In this document: in pieces, positions 49,900 to 59,044 of the stretch | Layout: the number at the start of each line of letters is the position of its first letter | How positions within the stretch are numbered: the stretch's first letter is position 1 | NCBI GenBank assembly: GCA_963589005.1 | Contig: CAVAJR010000010.1 | Coordinates: forward strand, 1-64,000 | From: RGIG5612 sp963589005 | Lineage (GTDB): Bacteria; Bacillota; Clostridia; Lachnospirales; Lachnospiraceae | Direction of reading: 5' to 3' | DNA: 64,000 nucleotides | Notes under the pieces: model-generated | The model's input: the letters and a program-made list of their open reading frames with translations, nothing else | The model's database searches: none | Told to the model about the DNA's origin: nothing | Made by a program: the position numbers and the translations under genes

Positions 49900-50874
49900 A
49901 TGAGCGAAAAAATACTTGAGGTAAAAAATCTCCATATAAAATACGTCGTTGAAAAAACATATGCAGAAGCTGTAAATGGAATTGATTTTGATCTGAGAAA
50001 AGGCGAAATTCTGGGACTTGTGGGCGAAACAGGAGCCGGAAAGACAACTACAGCGCTTTCTATTATGGGGCTTCTTCCTAAATTCATTTCGAGAGCGGAG
50101 GGAGAAGTTTTATATCGTGGAGAAAATGTTTTGACAATGACTGAAAAGAGATTACGCCGTTTAAGAGGAAAGGAAATCTCCATGATATTCCAGGACCCAA
50201 TGACAAGCTTAAATCCTGTATTTACGGTTGGGTATCAGATTGCAGATGTTATAAAAATTCATAACCCTAAGATGAGCCATGCTGAGGTCAACAAAAAAGT
50301 TGATGAGATAATGGAAATGGTTGGCATCCCAGCGGAGAGAAAAGGGGAGTATCCACATCAGTTTTCTGGCGGAATGAAGCAGAGAATCGTTATTGCGATT
50401 GCATTGGCATGTAATCCTGAAATTCTGATAGCAGACGAACCAACCACGGCACTGGATGTTACGATTCAGGCACAGGTTATGATGATGATGGAGGAACTTC
50501 AGAAAAAGCAAAATTCCGCAGTTGTTTTGATTACTCACGATCTTGGATTGGTTGCATCATTTTGCGATAAGATAGCAGTTATGTATGCAGGCGAGATTGT
50601 TGAGGCTGGTACAGTATTTGATATTTTCGACAAGGGAAAATGTCATCATCCATACACAGAGGGGTTATTTGGCTCTATTCCGGATATTACAATTAAAACA
50701 GACCGGTTAAAACCTATACCTGGATTGACACCGCATCCAACAGACCTTCCGAGGGGATGTAAGTTCCATCCTAGGTGCAGTAAATGTGTCACATGTTGTG
50801 AGATGGATGCTCCTACAGCCAGTGTCAATGGAACACATCTTATCAGATGCCATGTAATACGAGAGGAGGCTTAG
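49900..50874 (+). CDS. ABC importer ATPase, DppD/OppD-like
   Basis: A 324-residue nucleotide-binding subunit. Walker A is GLVGETGAGKTTTA, the Q-loop MIFQDPMTSLNPV, the signature FSGGMKQRIVIAI, and Walker B ILIADEPTTALDV with the H-loop ITHDLG. The C-terminal oligopeptide/dipeptide extension (about 235-320) has Cys residues in GCKFHPRCSKCVTCC, a likely [4Fe-4S] or zinc site known in this subfamily. GGAGG precedes the ATG. Confidence 0.95.
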   Translation: MSEKILEVKNLHIKYVVEKTYAEAVNGIDFDLRKGEILGLVGETGAGKTTTALSIMGLLPKFISRAEGEVLYRGENVLTMTEKRLRRLRGKEISMIFQDPMTSLNPVFTVGYQIADVIKIHNPKMSHAEVNKKVDEIMEMVGIPAERKGEYPHQFSGGMKQRIVIAIALACNPEILIADEPTTALDVTIQAQVMMMMEELQKKQNSAVVLITHDLGLVASFCDKIAVMYAGEIVEAGTVFDIFDKGKCHHPYTEGLFGSIPDITIKTDRLKPIPGLTPHPTDLPRGCKFHPRCSKCVTCCEMDAPTASVNGTHLIRCHVIREEA

Positions 50875-50875
50875 T

Positions 50876-51829
50876 ATGGGTGAAGTTATCCTTGAATGTA
50901 AGAATTTAAAGAAATATTTTCCAACTCCTAAGGGTATGCTTCATGCAGTAGACGATGTATCGTTTACTTTGAATGAAGGCGAAACCCTAGGGATTGTAGG
51001 TGAATCAGGATGTGGAAAATCCACACTGGGAAGAACTGTTTTGGGATTGTTGGACAGAACCGATGGAGATGTTACATTTATGGGACGCTCTATATATGGT
51101 CGTAAAAAACATGAAAATAAACAGCTACGCAAGGAGATGCAGATAATATTCCAAGATCCATTTTCATCATTAGATCCGAAAAAGACGGTATTTCAGATTA
51201 TAGAAGAACCTTTGGCTATACATAAAATATGCAAAACCCGTGCTCAACGAATAGAGAGAGTCTATGAGTTGATGGATCTGGTTGGTCTTGACAGAAGATA
51301 TGAAGGAACTTACCCTCATGAACTAGATGGTGGAAGACGACAGAGAATCGGTATTGCTAGGGCAATTGCATTGGAACCTAAATTTATTGTATGTGACGAG
51401 CCAGTATCGGCATTGGATGTATCTATTCAGGCACAGATTCTGAATCTAATGTGTGACTTGAAGGAGCAGATGGGGTTGACATATATGTTTATAACTCATG
51501 ACTTATCTGTGGTAAAACATATTTCAGATAGAATAATGGTATTGTATATGGGAAAACCAGTGGAATATGCTTCCTCCGATGATTTATTTGCCGAACCGAT
51601 GCATCCATATACGAAGGCACTTCTTAGTGCGGTTCCGATTCCGGATATTTCTGCTAGAGATAAGCATCCTGAGATCATGAGAGGGGAAGTGTCTTCTCCA
51701 ATTAATCCAAAACCGGGTTGTAGGTTTGCAGCAAGATGTTCGTTAGCGACAGATAAATGTTTCTCTGAGGAACCAGTTCTTAGAGAGGAACAAACAGAAC
51801 ATATGGTAGCGTGTCACATGCTGAAATGA
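50876..51829 (+). CDS. ABC importer ATPase, DppF/OppF-like
   Basis: A 317-residue partner ATPase starting 1 nt after its neighbour's stop. Walker A is GIVGESGCGKSTLGRT, the Q-loop IIFQDPFSSLDPK, the signature LDGGRRQRIGIARA and Walker B IVCDEPVSALDVS. The C-terminal Cys motif GCRFAARCSLATDKC is present. The LDGGRRQR signature in place of the common LSGGQRQR is shared with the second importer's DppF-like gene at 61949, so both belong to one subfamily. Confidence 0.95.
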   Translation: MGEVILECKNLKKYFPTPKGMLHAVDDVSFTLNEGETLGIVGESGCGKSTLGRTVLGLLDRTDGDVTFMGRSIYGRKKHENKQLRKEMQIIFQDPFSSLDPKKTVFQIIEEPLAIHKICKTRAQRIERVYELMDLVGLDRRYEGTYPHELDGGRRQRIGIARAIALEPKFIVCDEPVSALDVSIQAQILNLMCDLKEQMGLTYMFITHDLSVVKHISDRIMVLYMGKPVEYASSDDLFAEPMHPYTKALLSAVPIPDISARDKHPEIMRGEVSSPINPKPGCRFAARCSLATDKCFSEEPVLREEQTEHMVACHMLK

Positions 51830-51861
51830 TAATTGATAAACTTAATGATGAGGAGAAAGGT

Positions 51862-53634
51862 ATGTCAAGAACAAAGGAAGAAATACTTACGGAGATAAAG
51901 GATGATATTATATGTGAAAATGGAATATATTATCGAAGGATGATGCCACTAGATGCACCTGATTGTCATTGCAGCACGGTAGACACACGTCAGATTAGGT
52001 ATGAAAAGGGATTCCAATTCAATCATAAAAAGAGGTCGCTGACGGAAACAATTATTTGTGATCAGGATGTTCCGATTAGCGTAGGAAAGGAAAAATATAC
52101 AATCTATGCCGACATTTATCGTCCGGATACAGAAGAACAGGTTCCAGCTCTGATCTGCTTTGGTTATGGGGGTAAGCGAGATACTAATAATAAGAGCGAT
52201 TTTATGCCTCATAATAATGGTAAATCAATACATGCAGATAGACCGCTGTCAGGACTTCAATGTTGGGAGGGTTTAGATCCCGCGACCTGGATACCAAATG
52301 GGTATGCAGTTGTGAATATTGATCCTACAGGTGTGGGTTCATCAACAGGACATATGGTTTTATTCTCACATGAAGATTGCGAACATGGAGCTGAAATAAT
52401 AGAAAAGATAGCAGCAATGCCATGGTGCACAGGTAAGATTGGTCTAGGAGGCAGTTCGTGGTTAGGCATGGCGCAATTCTATTATGCAGCGATGAAACCA
52501 CCACATCTTAGTTGTATAGCACCGTTTGAATCAGAGGGAGATCCATATAGAGATGAATATGTGCGTGGCGGAATACCGATAGTAGATCCTGCATTTTCAC
52601 TGGATTATAGAACGCATGGCAATGGCTACATGGAATATCTGGGTAGGAATAATATAGAGCACCCTTTTTATGATTATTACTGGGCAGATAAGGAAATGCA
52701 TCCAGAAAATATTGAAATACCAGCGTTTGTAGTGGGTAGCTATACCTCACCATTCCATACTAGAGGAACTCCGGATTTGTTTAATAGATTGGGAACAAAG
52801 GAAAAATGGTACCGTGCACACAATACGACGGAATGGTTGGATTTGTATACAGATCATTACGAAAATGATTTAAAGAAGTTCTATGATCATTACCTGAAGG
52901 AAATTGATAATGATTGGTTAGATACTCCACGTGTGCGTATCGGATTAGTTAACCCGGGCGGAATGAATATTTTTGATCTTCCGGAAGAAGAGTACCCACC
53001 GAAGCGCATGCAACCTGTTAATTTTTATTTGAGTGAAGGCGGTCAGCTTAGCCTTGAAAAGTCAGAGAAGGCAGGAACCTCCACATATGATTGTGATGCA
53101 CATGAAAAGGTTAATTTCACGATAAAGCTTGATAAGAAGTATCATGTAATTGGTGCCTCTAAGTTGAGATTATGGGTAGAGGCAGATGGCAACGATGATA
53201 TAGATCTGTTTGTTAAATGGGTAAAGCTTGATAAGGAGGGCAATAGGCTTGCGACGGATGTCGGTATGGGATATTATTATGGACCAGATGGCAAATTGCG
53301 AGTATCACATAGAGAATTGGATGATGAAAGAACAACTGACTTATATCCATATCATAAACATCAGCGACAAATGATGCTGCATCCTGGTGAGGTGGTTCCG
53401 GTTGACATTCAAATATGGCCAACGGGAATGATAATTGAGAAAGGACAGAGTATTCGTCTTACAATCAGCAGTGTTGATTTTCTAGAAGACAGACCACCGC
53501 ATATGACGGTACCACAGAACAATAACAAGGGTAGGGTTATTGTACATTTTGGCGGCAAATATGACTCAAGACTGGTGCTTCAGATGGATGAAGTTAAAAC
53601 AGTAGGCTCGGTTCATAATCACTTCAAGGGCTAA
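51862..53634 (+). CDS. CocE/NonD-type alpha/beta hydrolase (peptidase S15-like)
   Basis: A 590-residue cytosolic hydrolase without signal peptide. ATG 51862 follows AGGAG by 6 nt; the longer ORF from 51811 overlaps the ATPase gene without a better site. The N-terminal alpha/beta-hydrolase domain contains the nucleophile Ser199 in GLGGSSWLG, and the His candidate in KWYRAHNTTEW. The segment normally holding the catalytic Asp (GWYD) reads FVVGSYTSPFHTRGT, a divergent subgroup. The C-terminal jelly-roll domain (about 395-590) has KLRLWVEADG and GQSIRLTISSVDF. Relatives cleave esters, acyl groups or X-Pro peptides. Here it closes the importer operon and probably acts on the imported substrate. 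Confidence 0.85.
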   Translation: MSRTKEEILTEIKDDIICENGIYYRRMMPLDAPDCHCSTVDTRQIRYEKGFQFNHKKRSLTETIICDQDVPISVGKEKYTIYADIYRPDTEEQVPALICFGYGGKRDTNNKSDFMPHNNGKSIHADRPLSGLQCWEGLDPATWIPNGYAVVNIDPTGVGSSTGHMVLFSHEDCEHGAEIIEKIAAMPWCTGKIGLGGSSWLGMAQFYYAAMKPPHLSCIAPFESEGDPYRDEYVRGGIPIVDPAFSLDYRTHGNGYMEYLGRNNIEHPFYDYYWADKEMHPENIEIPAFVVGSYTSPFHTRGTPDLFNRLGTKEKWYRAHNTTEWLDLYTDHYENDLKKFYDHYLKEIDNDWLDTPRVRIGLVNPGGMNIFDLPEEEYPPKRMQPVNFYLSEGGQLSLEKSEKAGTSTYDCDAHEKVNFTIKLDKKYHVIGASKLRLWVEADGNDDIDLFVKWVKLDKEGNRLATDVGMGYYYGPDGKLRVSHRELDDERTTDLYPYHKHQRQMMLHPGEVVPVDIQIWPTGMIIEKGQSIRLTISSVDFLEDRPPHMTVPQNNNKGRVIVHFGGKYDSRLVLQMDEVKTVGSVHNHFKG

Positions 53635-53660
53635 CAATAAGTATTGAAAGAAAATAAAAG

Positions 53661-53694
53661 GCGTGCCAAGGAGTTAAACCTGGCACGCTAATTT
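53661..53694 (+). terminator. Terminator of the GntR-controlled operon
   Basis: GCGTGCCAAGG (53661-53671) pairs with CCTGGCACGC (53679-53688) with one bulged A, followed by TAATTTT. Confidence 0.75.
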
Positions 53695-53767
53695 TGCATT
53701 GCATATAGAATTTTGATTAGGAGAAAAACTTGTGTTTTTATCCAGGTGGCTAAAAGGAGAGATTTGT

Positions 53768-53929
53768 ATGATTAAGAAAATAAGAGGAATACTGTGGATT
53801 GCAGTTTGCGTCGGTCTTGGAATAGGAAGTTATAAATTCTTTTCTGTTGCGGTTCTACTACTGGGTATTATATTTGCTGTCCTTGCGGTAGGAGCATTAA
53901 TCTGTGGAATTTATCAGTTGAAAAAATAG
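53768..53929 (+). CDS. Small two-helix membrane protein, unknown function
   Basis: A 53-residue protein beginning at ATG 53768 with AAGGAG 7 nt upstream, a strong site that argues it is expressed. Two hydrophobic segments, GILWIAVCVGLGIGSYKFF and SVAVLLLGIIFAVLAVGALI, are separated by a very short turn, with basic ends (MIKKIRG, QLKK). It sits alone between two terminators, next to the CocE-type hydrolase and the first sulfatase. I do not recognise a family. A small accessory subunit of a membrane complex is one guess, without direct evidence. Confidence 0.65.
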   Translation: MIKKIRGILWIAVCVGLGIGSYKFFSVAVLLLGIIFAVLAVGALICGIYQLKK

Positions 53930-53999
53930 AATTTTTTGGAATGCTGGTTCTTGTTTGCTTTTTACATTGATATTCTTACCTATCTAGGTATTGAGAAAT

Positions 54000-54031
54000 G
54001 GCTTATTTCTAAATGAAATAAGCCGTTTTTT
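54000..54031 (+). terminator. Terminator of the small membrane protein gene
   Basis: GGCTTATTTC (54000-54009) pairs with GAAATAAGCC (54015-54024), followed by GTTTTTT. Confidence 0.88.
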
Positions 54032-54127
54032 GATGATGACTGCCGTATATGCGTATGTCTTTAGCGTAAATGGTAGAAAATTAGTCTGTTACTAAATCTT
54101 CGTTTACGAGGATTAAGCATAAATTCA

Positions 54128-54190
54128 ACATTTTGTTTATATCAATCAAATTTTCTGTTGATTGTTTATTGGCACGTGCTTCAATAAAAT
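54128..54190 (+). promoter_or_regulatory. Sulfatase 1 promoter with conserved upstream element
   Basis: 54128-54168 aligns with 55766-55810 upstream of the second sulfatase, sharing ATTTTGTTTA and TTTCTGTTGATTGT. The -35 TTGTTT (54162-54167), a 17-nt spacer and TAAAAT (54185-54190) form the promoter, so the conserved box overlaps the -35. It also holds AATCAA-N8-TTGATT. The rest of 53930-54250 shows only the terminator at 54000. Confidence 0.6.
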
Positions 54191-54250
54191 ACAAACGTAA
54201 AGATGTGGAATATCACTCTAAATGTTATATGAGGAGGAGAGTAAAAATTA

Positions 54251-55750
54251 ATGAACAAAAAACCTAATATAATTTTAATGTTTATTGATGATCTGGGGAT
54301 AGGTGATGTTTCCTGCTACAACGAAAATTCTCAAATACATACTGAGAACATTGATAAGTTGGCATCTCAGGGAATAAAGTTTAATGATGCTCATGCAACA
54401 TCTGCATTGTGTACTCCATCCAGATATGGACTTTTGACTGGACGCTATAACTGGCGTTCAAGTCTTAAGAGATTAGTTTATGTTAAATCGGAGGATAACC
54501 TGATAGAAGAAGGACGCATGACGTTAGCCTCAATGCTGAAAAAAGAAGGTTACCAAACTGCATGCATCGGTAAGTGGCATCTGGGAATGCAATGGGTTCA
54601 CACGGGGGAAGGTCCGTACGACGTTGATTATTCTCAGCCATATAAGATGGGTCCTAATGAATTTGGATTTGATTACTTTTTTGGACTGATGGCATCACTT
54701 AGTCAGCCACCATATGTATATTTGGAAAATGATCACGCTACAGCCGTTCCTGATACCATTACGGGTGTACAGCCGGATGTGTTGTTCAACTATGAATATA
54801 ATCAGACATGGCTGCCGGGTCCGACAGTTACAGGATTTAATATTCGAGATGTTGTACCAACTTGTCAAAAAAAGGTGCTGGAACAAATTGATAAATTCAC
54901 CGAGGTTGGTGCACCTTTCTTTATTTATTATCCAACGCCGGCGGTGCATGTACCACTGCTTCCAAGCAAGGAATTTGAGGGTAAATCAGGTATAGGAGCA
55001 TATGGCGATTTTGTTTTACAGACTGATGCCATGGTTGGTGAAATTATGGATAAATTGCAGGAAAAAGGAATTGCAGATAATACCATGTTTATATTTGCTA
55101 GTGATAATGGCTGTGGCCCAAATGTTAATTATCCTGCATTAATTGCACTTGGTCATAATCCTAGTTACATCTACAGAGGCTGTAAGGGAGATATATGGGA
55201 GGGTGGTCATCGAATTCCATATATTATCAAGTACCCTGGAATTATTCCAGAGGGAATTGAGACGGATAGGATTGTGTCGCTTTCAGATATAATGGCTACA
55301 TGGGGAGAATGTTTTGGAATTGATATTCCTAACAATGCAGGAGAAGATTCGATATCCAACTATTCGTTATGGTTAGGTAAGGATGAACCCGTGCGTGAGG
55401 ATATAGTGATGTCATCACTTAACGGGTCGCTGTCACTTAGAGAAGGACCGTGGAAATTAGAGTTATGCCCTGGATCGGGAGGACCTACAGATGCAATTGA
55501 CAAAACAGATTTATCTGCACTTCCAAGATTTCAGCTTTATAACATGAATGGCGACGTTACGGAACGCTATAACCTTATAGATGAACAACCAGAGATAGCT
55601 GATAGATTAAAAAGAAAGCTTATTGAATATATAGATAATGGGCGTTCAACGCCAGGTGAGAAACAAAAAAATTATGCGGGTCTTAACTGCTGGAAAGAAA
55701 TTGATTGGTGGATGAATGATAAAGAATTCAAGGCAGATACAAGACTTTAA
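54251..55750 (+). CDS. Formylglycine-dependent sulfatase without signal peptide (Cys type), first
   Basis: A 499-residue type I sulfatase. The active-site signature is CTPSRYGLLTGR with Cys54, which must be converted to formylglycine; in anaerobes this needs an anSME radical-SAM enzyme, not seen in the window. Metal ligands are in IILMFIDDLGIGD (Asp13, Asp14) and FASDNGCGPN (Asp, Asn), and the substrate-site Lys/His in CIGKWHLGM. No signal peptide is present, so it should act in the cytosol on a substrate brought in by one of the flanking importers. AGGAGGAG lies before the ATG. The sulfated substrate is unknown. Confidence 0.93.
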   Translation: MNKKPNIILMFIDDLGIGDVSCYNENSQIHTENIDKLASQGIKFNDAHATSALCTPSRYGLLTGRYNWRSSLKRLVYVKSEDNLIEEGRMTLASMLKKEGYQTACIGKWHLGMQWVHTGEGPYDVDYSQPYKMGPNEFGFDYFFGLMASLSQPPYVYLENDHATAVPDTITGVQPDVLFNYEYNQTWLPGPTVTGFNIRDVVPTCQKKVLEQIDKFTEVGAPFFIYYPTPAVHVPLLPSKEFEGKSGIGAYGDFVLQTDAMVGEIMDKLQEKGIADNTMFIFASDNGCGPNVNYPALIALGHNPSYIYRGCKGDIWEGGHRIPYIIKYPGIIPEGIETDRIVSLSDIMATWGECFGIDIPNNAGEDSISNYSLWLGKDEPVREDIVMSSLNGSLSLREGPWKLELCPGSGGPTDAIDKTDLSALPRFQLYNMNGDVTERYNLIDEQPEIADRLKRKLIEYIDNGRSTPGEKQKNYAGLNCWKEIDWWMNDKEFKADTRL

Positions 55751-55762
55751 AATAACGACTTG

Positions 55763-55849
55763 GTAAACAATATTTTGTTTACGATCAGGCAAATTTCTGT
55801 TGATTGTAAAATCATTGAGGATTTACATATAATTACTTTGTAAACAAAG
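55763..55849 (+). promoter_or_regulatory. Sulfatase 2 promoter with conserved upstream element and two palindromes
   Basis: A perfect inverted repeat GTAAACAA-N4-TTGTTTAC (55763-55782) is followed by the element shared with sulfatase 1 (up to 55810). The -35 TTGTAA (55804-55809), an 18-nt spacer and TATAAT (55828-55833) follow. A second palindrome CTTTGT-AA-ACAAAG (55836-55849) covers the expected transcription start. These palindromes look like operator sites for a local regulator. Confidence 0.6.
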
Positions 55850-55862
55850 AAAATGGTAAAAC

Positions 55863-58013
55863 ATGGGAGCGAAAAAAACAAATATAGTATTTATAGTATT
55901 AGATGATATGGGATTTTCAGATATTGGGTGCTTTGGCTCGGATATTAAGACTCCCAATATGGATCAATTGGCAAACGAAGGGTTGAGATACAATAATTTC
56001 AATGTTTGTCCTGCTTGTTCTCCAACCAGAGCAGCACTTCTTACTGGCAGAGATCATAATAGTGTGGGCATGGGTAATATTGCAAATTGTGTAATGGATG
56101 ATGTACAGCCAGATATGCAAGGTCGTATTTATCATAACGCTGGAACAATTGCAGAGACTCTTAGACTCAACGGATATTCGACTTATGCGGTAGGTAAGTG
56201 GCATGTGGCACCTATAGAACACGAAACTCCAGCTGGGCCATTTGATTATTGGCCACTGAATAAGGGGTTTGAAAGATATTATGGATATCTGGATGGAGAG
56301 TCTGATCAGTACGCTCCACAATTGATAAGCGATAATCATGCCATAGATCCACCAGCTACGGAAGGATATCATCTGACGGAAGACATTATTGATCAATCTA
56401 TTAAAATGTTTTCTAGTTCCAAGTCAATATACCCAGATAAGCCAGTGTTTATGTATATTTGTTTTGGTGTTGCCCACTCTCCACATCAAGTACCACGAAA
56501 GTATATTGACGAGTATAAGGGCAGATATGATGTTGGATGGGATGTTATTCGAAAAGAACGTTTTTTCCGGCAGGTTGAGATGGGAATAGTGCCTAAAAAT
56601 ACAAAAATAACGGATAGAGATTTATTTGTACAAGAGTGGAAATCTCTGGACAATAGAAGACAAATTCTATATTCGCGGTTTCAGGAAGCATATGCAGGTT
56701 ATGTTACACATTGCGATGAAAATATAGGACGATTTCTCTATTTTATGAAGAACATTGATGAATATGATAACACTATGTTTATTGTACTCAGCGATAATGG
56801 GGCTTCAAGGGACGGCGGAACGGAGGGTATTGATGATTTCTATAGAACTATGAATGGAAGTAGTCCCGTATTTGAAGATCTGTATGCAAAATTAGATGAT
56901 ATAGGTGGTCCTGAGATAAAGGCCCTGTATCCAAAAGGCTGGGCTATGGTAGGAAATACTCCTTTTAAAGAATATAAAGGAACTAACTTCGGTGGCGGTG
57001 TACGTACGCCGATGTTTGTGAAATGGAGCAAAGAAATAAAAGATCCAGGTAGCGTCAGAAATCAATTAATAGCGGTTGAAGATATATATCCTACTGTAAT
57101 GGATGTGTTGGGATTTGAATACCCTGAGTACATAAGAGGAGTTTTGCAAATGCCAGTACAAGGCGTAAGCTTCAGAAACTCATTTGAGGATCCTAATGCA
57201 GAGTCAACCAGAGAATATAGATTTAGTAGGTGGGTTAATACTTTTGCATTAACCACGATTGAGTGGAAGGCTGTCTCAATTCATACACCTGGAATAGCTT
57301 TTGAAGACGATGAATGGCAATTATTTCATCTGACTGAGGATTTTGCAGAGGCGATTGATGTATCTGGAAAATATCCAGAGATACTTCAAAGTATGAAAGA
57401 AAAATGGACTCAATTAGCTCCTAAATATGTGACGCTTCCATTAAAACCAATGACACCACAGGCGTTTGATTATATTCCAGATGATTCACCGGCAAAGTCT
57501 AAACATTTTAGATTTTTACCTGAGATGGAAAGAGTGGGCAGTTTAGCAGATCCGTTCCTAGAAAATAAGAATCATACTATAGAAGCTGATATAGAAAGAC
57601 GATCTTCAGAGGATGAGGGCGTAATAATAGCTTCTGGTGGTATTAGTGGCGGATATTCTTTATTTGTAATGAATAATAAACTGTTCTATGTCGATAATTG
57701 CTTTTTTGAACAATTTACAATTGAATCGCAGCACGAACTTCCAGTGGGAAAGTGTATGGTTAAGTTTATGTTTGAAAAGGAAAAAATAGTTGATAAGTCA
57801 TGTCAACAAGAAGCATGGGGGACAGGCAGAATATATATTAATGATAAGGAAGAAGGTCAGCTGCGACTGCGCGTGCCACCGCATGGGTTTGCAATTGAGG
57901 GTACGGATGTGGGACGAGATTCCATGACACCGGTATCGTCACTGTATAAAAACAAAAATGGATTTCCGTTTACTGGAATCTTGAAAGAGATAAGAATAGA
58001 TATTCAGGACTGA
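55863..58013 (+). CDS. Arylsulfatase-like formylglycine sulfatase without signal peptide, second, with C-terminal extension
   Basis: A 716-residue sulfatase. The signature is CPACSPTRAALLTGRDHN, with the formylglycine Cys at residue 52. Metal-site segments are VFIVLDDMGFSDIG and VLSDNGASRDGG, and TYAVGKWHVAP holds the Lys and His. Residues about 1-540 form the sulfatase fold of the large AtsA-like type. Residues about 580-716 form an added beta-rich domain (DEGVIIASGGISGGYSLFV, GTGRIYINDKEEGQLRL). No signal peptide is seen. The ribosome binding site is poor. Its 3' end overlaps the convergent LysR gene by 10 bp. Confidence 0.92.
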   Translation: MGAKKTNIVFIVLDDMGFSDIGCFGSDIKTPNMDQLANEGLRYNNFNVCPACSPTRAALLTGRDHNSVGMGNIANCVMDDVQPDMQGRIYHNAGTIAETLRLNGYSTYAVGKWHVAPIEHETPAGPFDYWPLNKGFERYYGYLDGESDQYAPQLISDNHAIDPPATEGYHLTEDIIDQSIKMFSSSKSIYPDKPVFMYICFGVAHSPHQVPRKYIDEYKGRYDVGWDVIRKERFFRQVEMGIVPKNTKITDRDLFVQEWKSLDNRRQILYSRFQEAYAGYVTHCDENIGRFLYFMKNIDEYDNTMFIVLSDNGASRDGGTEGIDDFYRTMNGSSPVFEDLYAKLDDIGGPEIKALYPKGWAMVGNTPFKEYKGTNFGGGVRTPMFVKWSKEIKDPGSVRNQLIAVEDIYPTVMDVLGFEYPEYIRGVLQMPVQGVSFRNSFEDPNAESTREYRFSRWVNTFALTTIEWKAVSIHTPGIAFEDDEWQLFHLTEDFAEAIDVSGKYPEILQSMKEKWTQLAPKYVTLPLKPMTPQAFDYIPDDSPAKSKHFRFLPEMERVGSLADPFLENKNHTIEADIERRSSEDEGVIIASGGISGGYSLFVMNNKLFYVDNCFFEQFTIESQHELPVGKCMVKFMFEKEKIVDKSCQQEAWGTGRIYINDKEEGQLRLRVPPHGFAIEGTDVGRDSMTPVSSLYKNKNGFPFTGILKEIRIDIQD

Positions 58014-58921
58014 GAGATTTTAGTGACAATGTTAATAAAATCATAAATTTCATGCGGCAGTTCGCTTATTCTGGTTAGAAAATAACCAAACATAAAATTT
58101 GCCGATGGATCAATTGGTCTAGTGGTGAGAGCGTTTGCTTGACTCATAAAAGATTCTGCAAAGGAATTTGTAAGCCCTATGGCATTATCGTCATTAGCAA
58201 GGAGCGTTCGACATGTTTCAATATTAGATGAATTCATGATGATATTGGAAGAGTCTGGATCAACATTAAACAAATCGCGAAGAATTAAATTGTCAGTCAA
58301 GAATAGTACAAGCGGATGACGAACAACCTCTTCGATAGGAATAATTTTTCGACTTGATAGCGGTGAACGTTTGGAAAATACAGCCATGAGGGGAGCAGTT
58401 TTTAAAATGTTAAATTCAAGATTTGAGCCAAATTTTTGACTTACTTTGTTGAAAATTTGTTCAGGAAGTCCAAAAAATGTAATTGCTGGTTCTCGACTAT
58501 CCGCGTCATCAAAGACACTTCGAGAGTCGGTTTCCCATATACGAGTTCCAAGGGAAGGAAATTTTTTATGAAGCTGAATGATAGCCTGTGGTAGGATGGT
58601 TGAATTTAACATATGGGTAGCATATATGTTGATTCGTGGCTGAGACATGCTATTCTTGAAAAGTTTTATTTGATTAATACCTACATGAATGTCATCGTTT
58701 ATAGCCAGAATTTTTTGAGCATTGTCATAAAGAAGTTGTCCTGCAGTAGTCAAAGTAAAGTTATTGGACTCTCTTATAAAGAAGTCGATATCAAGTTCTT
58801 TTTCAAGTTGTTTGATTGCTTGAGACAGTCCTTGCGGCGAGATAAACAGAAGAGAAGCAGCGGTTGTAATAGAACCGCATTCTACAACTTTTGTAAAATA
58901 TTCCAGATGCTCAATACGCAT
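58004..58921 (-). CDS. LysR family transcription regulator
   Basis: A 305-residue regulator. The N-terminal winged HTH is MRIEHLEYFTKVVECGSITTAASLLFISPQGLSQ with the following KQLEKELDIDFF. The C-terminal periplasmic-binding-like effector domain spans about 90-300. GGAGGT lies before the ATG on the minus strand. It is divergent from the second importer operon and convergent with sulfatase 2, so it is the likely controller of one or both, perhaps through the palindromes upstream of the sulfatases. The co-inducer is unknown. Confidence 0.92.
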   Translation of the reverse strand: MRIEHLEYFTKVVECGSITTAASLLFISPQGLSQAIKQLEKELDIDFFIRESNNFTLTTAGQLLYDNAQKILAINDDIHVGINQIKLFKNSMSQPRINIYATHMLNSTILPQAIIQLHKKFPSLGTRIWETDSRSVFDDADSREPAITFFGLPEQIFNKVSQKFGSNLEFNILKTAPLMAVFSKRSPLSSRKIIPIEEVVRHPLVLFLTDNLILRDLFNVDPDSSNIIMNSSNIETCRTLLANDDNAIGLTNSFAESFMSQANALTTRPIDPSANFMFGYFLTRISELPHEIYDFINIVTKISQS

Positions 58922-59044
58922 AACATACCTCCAGGCAGAAATAAACTAGGGTGAGTGTAGCATTTAATAATTTTATAGGCAAGGAGTTATTTTTGTTAAG
59001 TAATCGAAAGTATTGATATATTTTATAATGGGAGGGTGTTTTCA

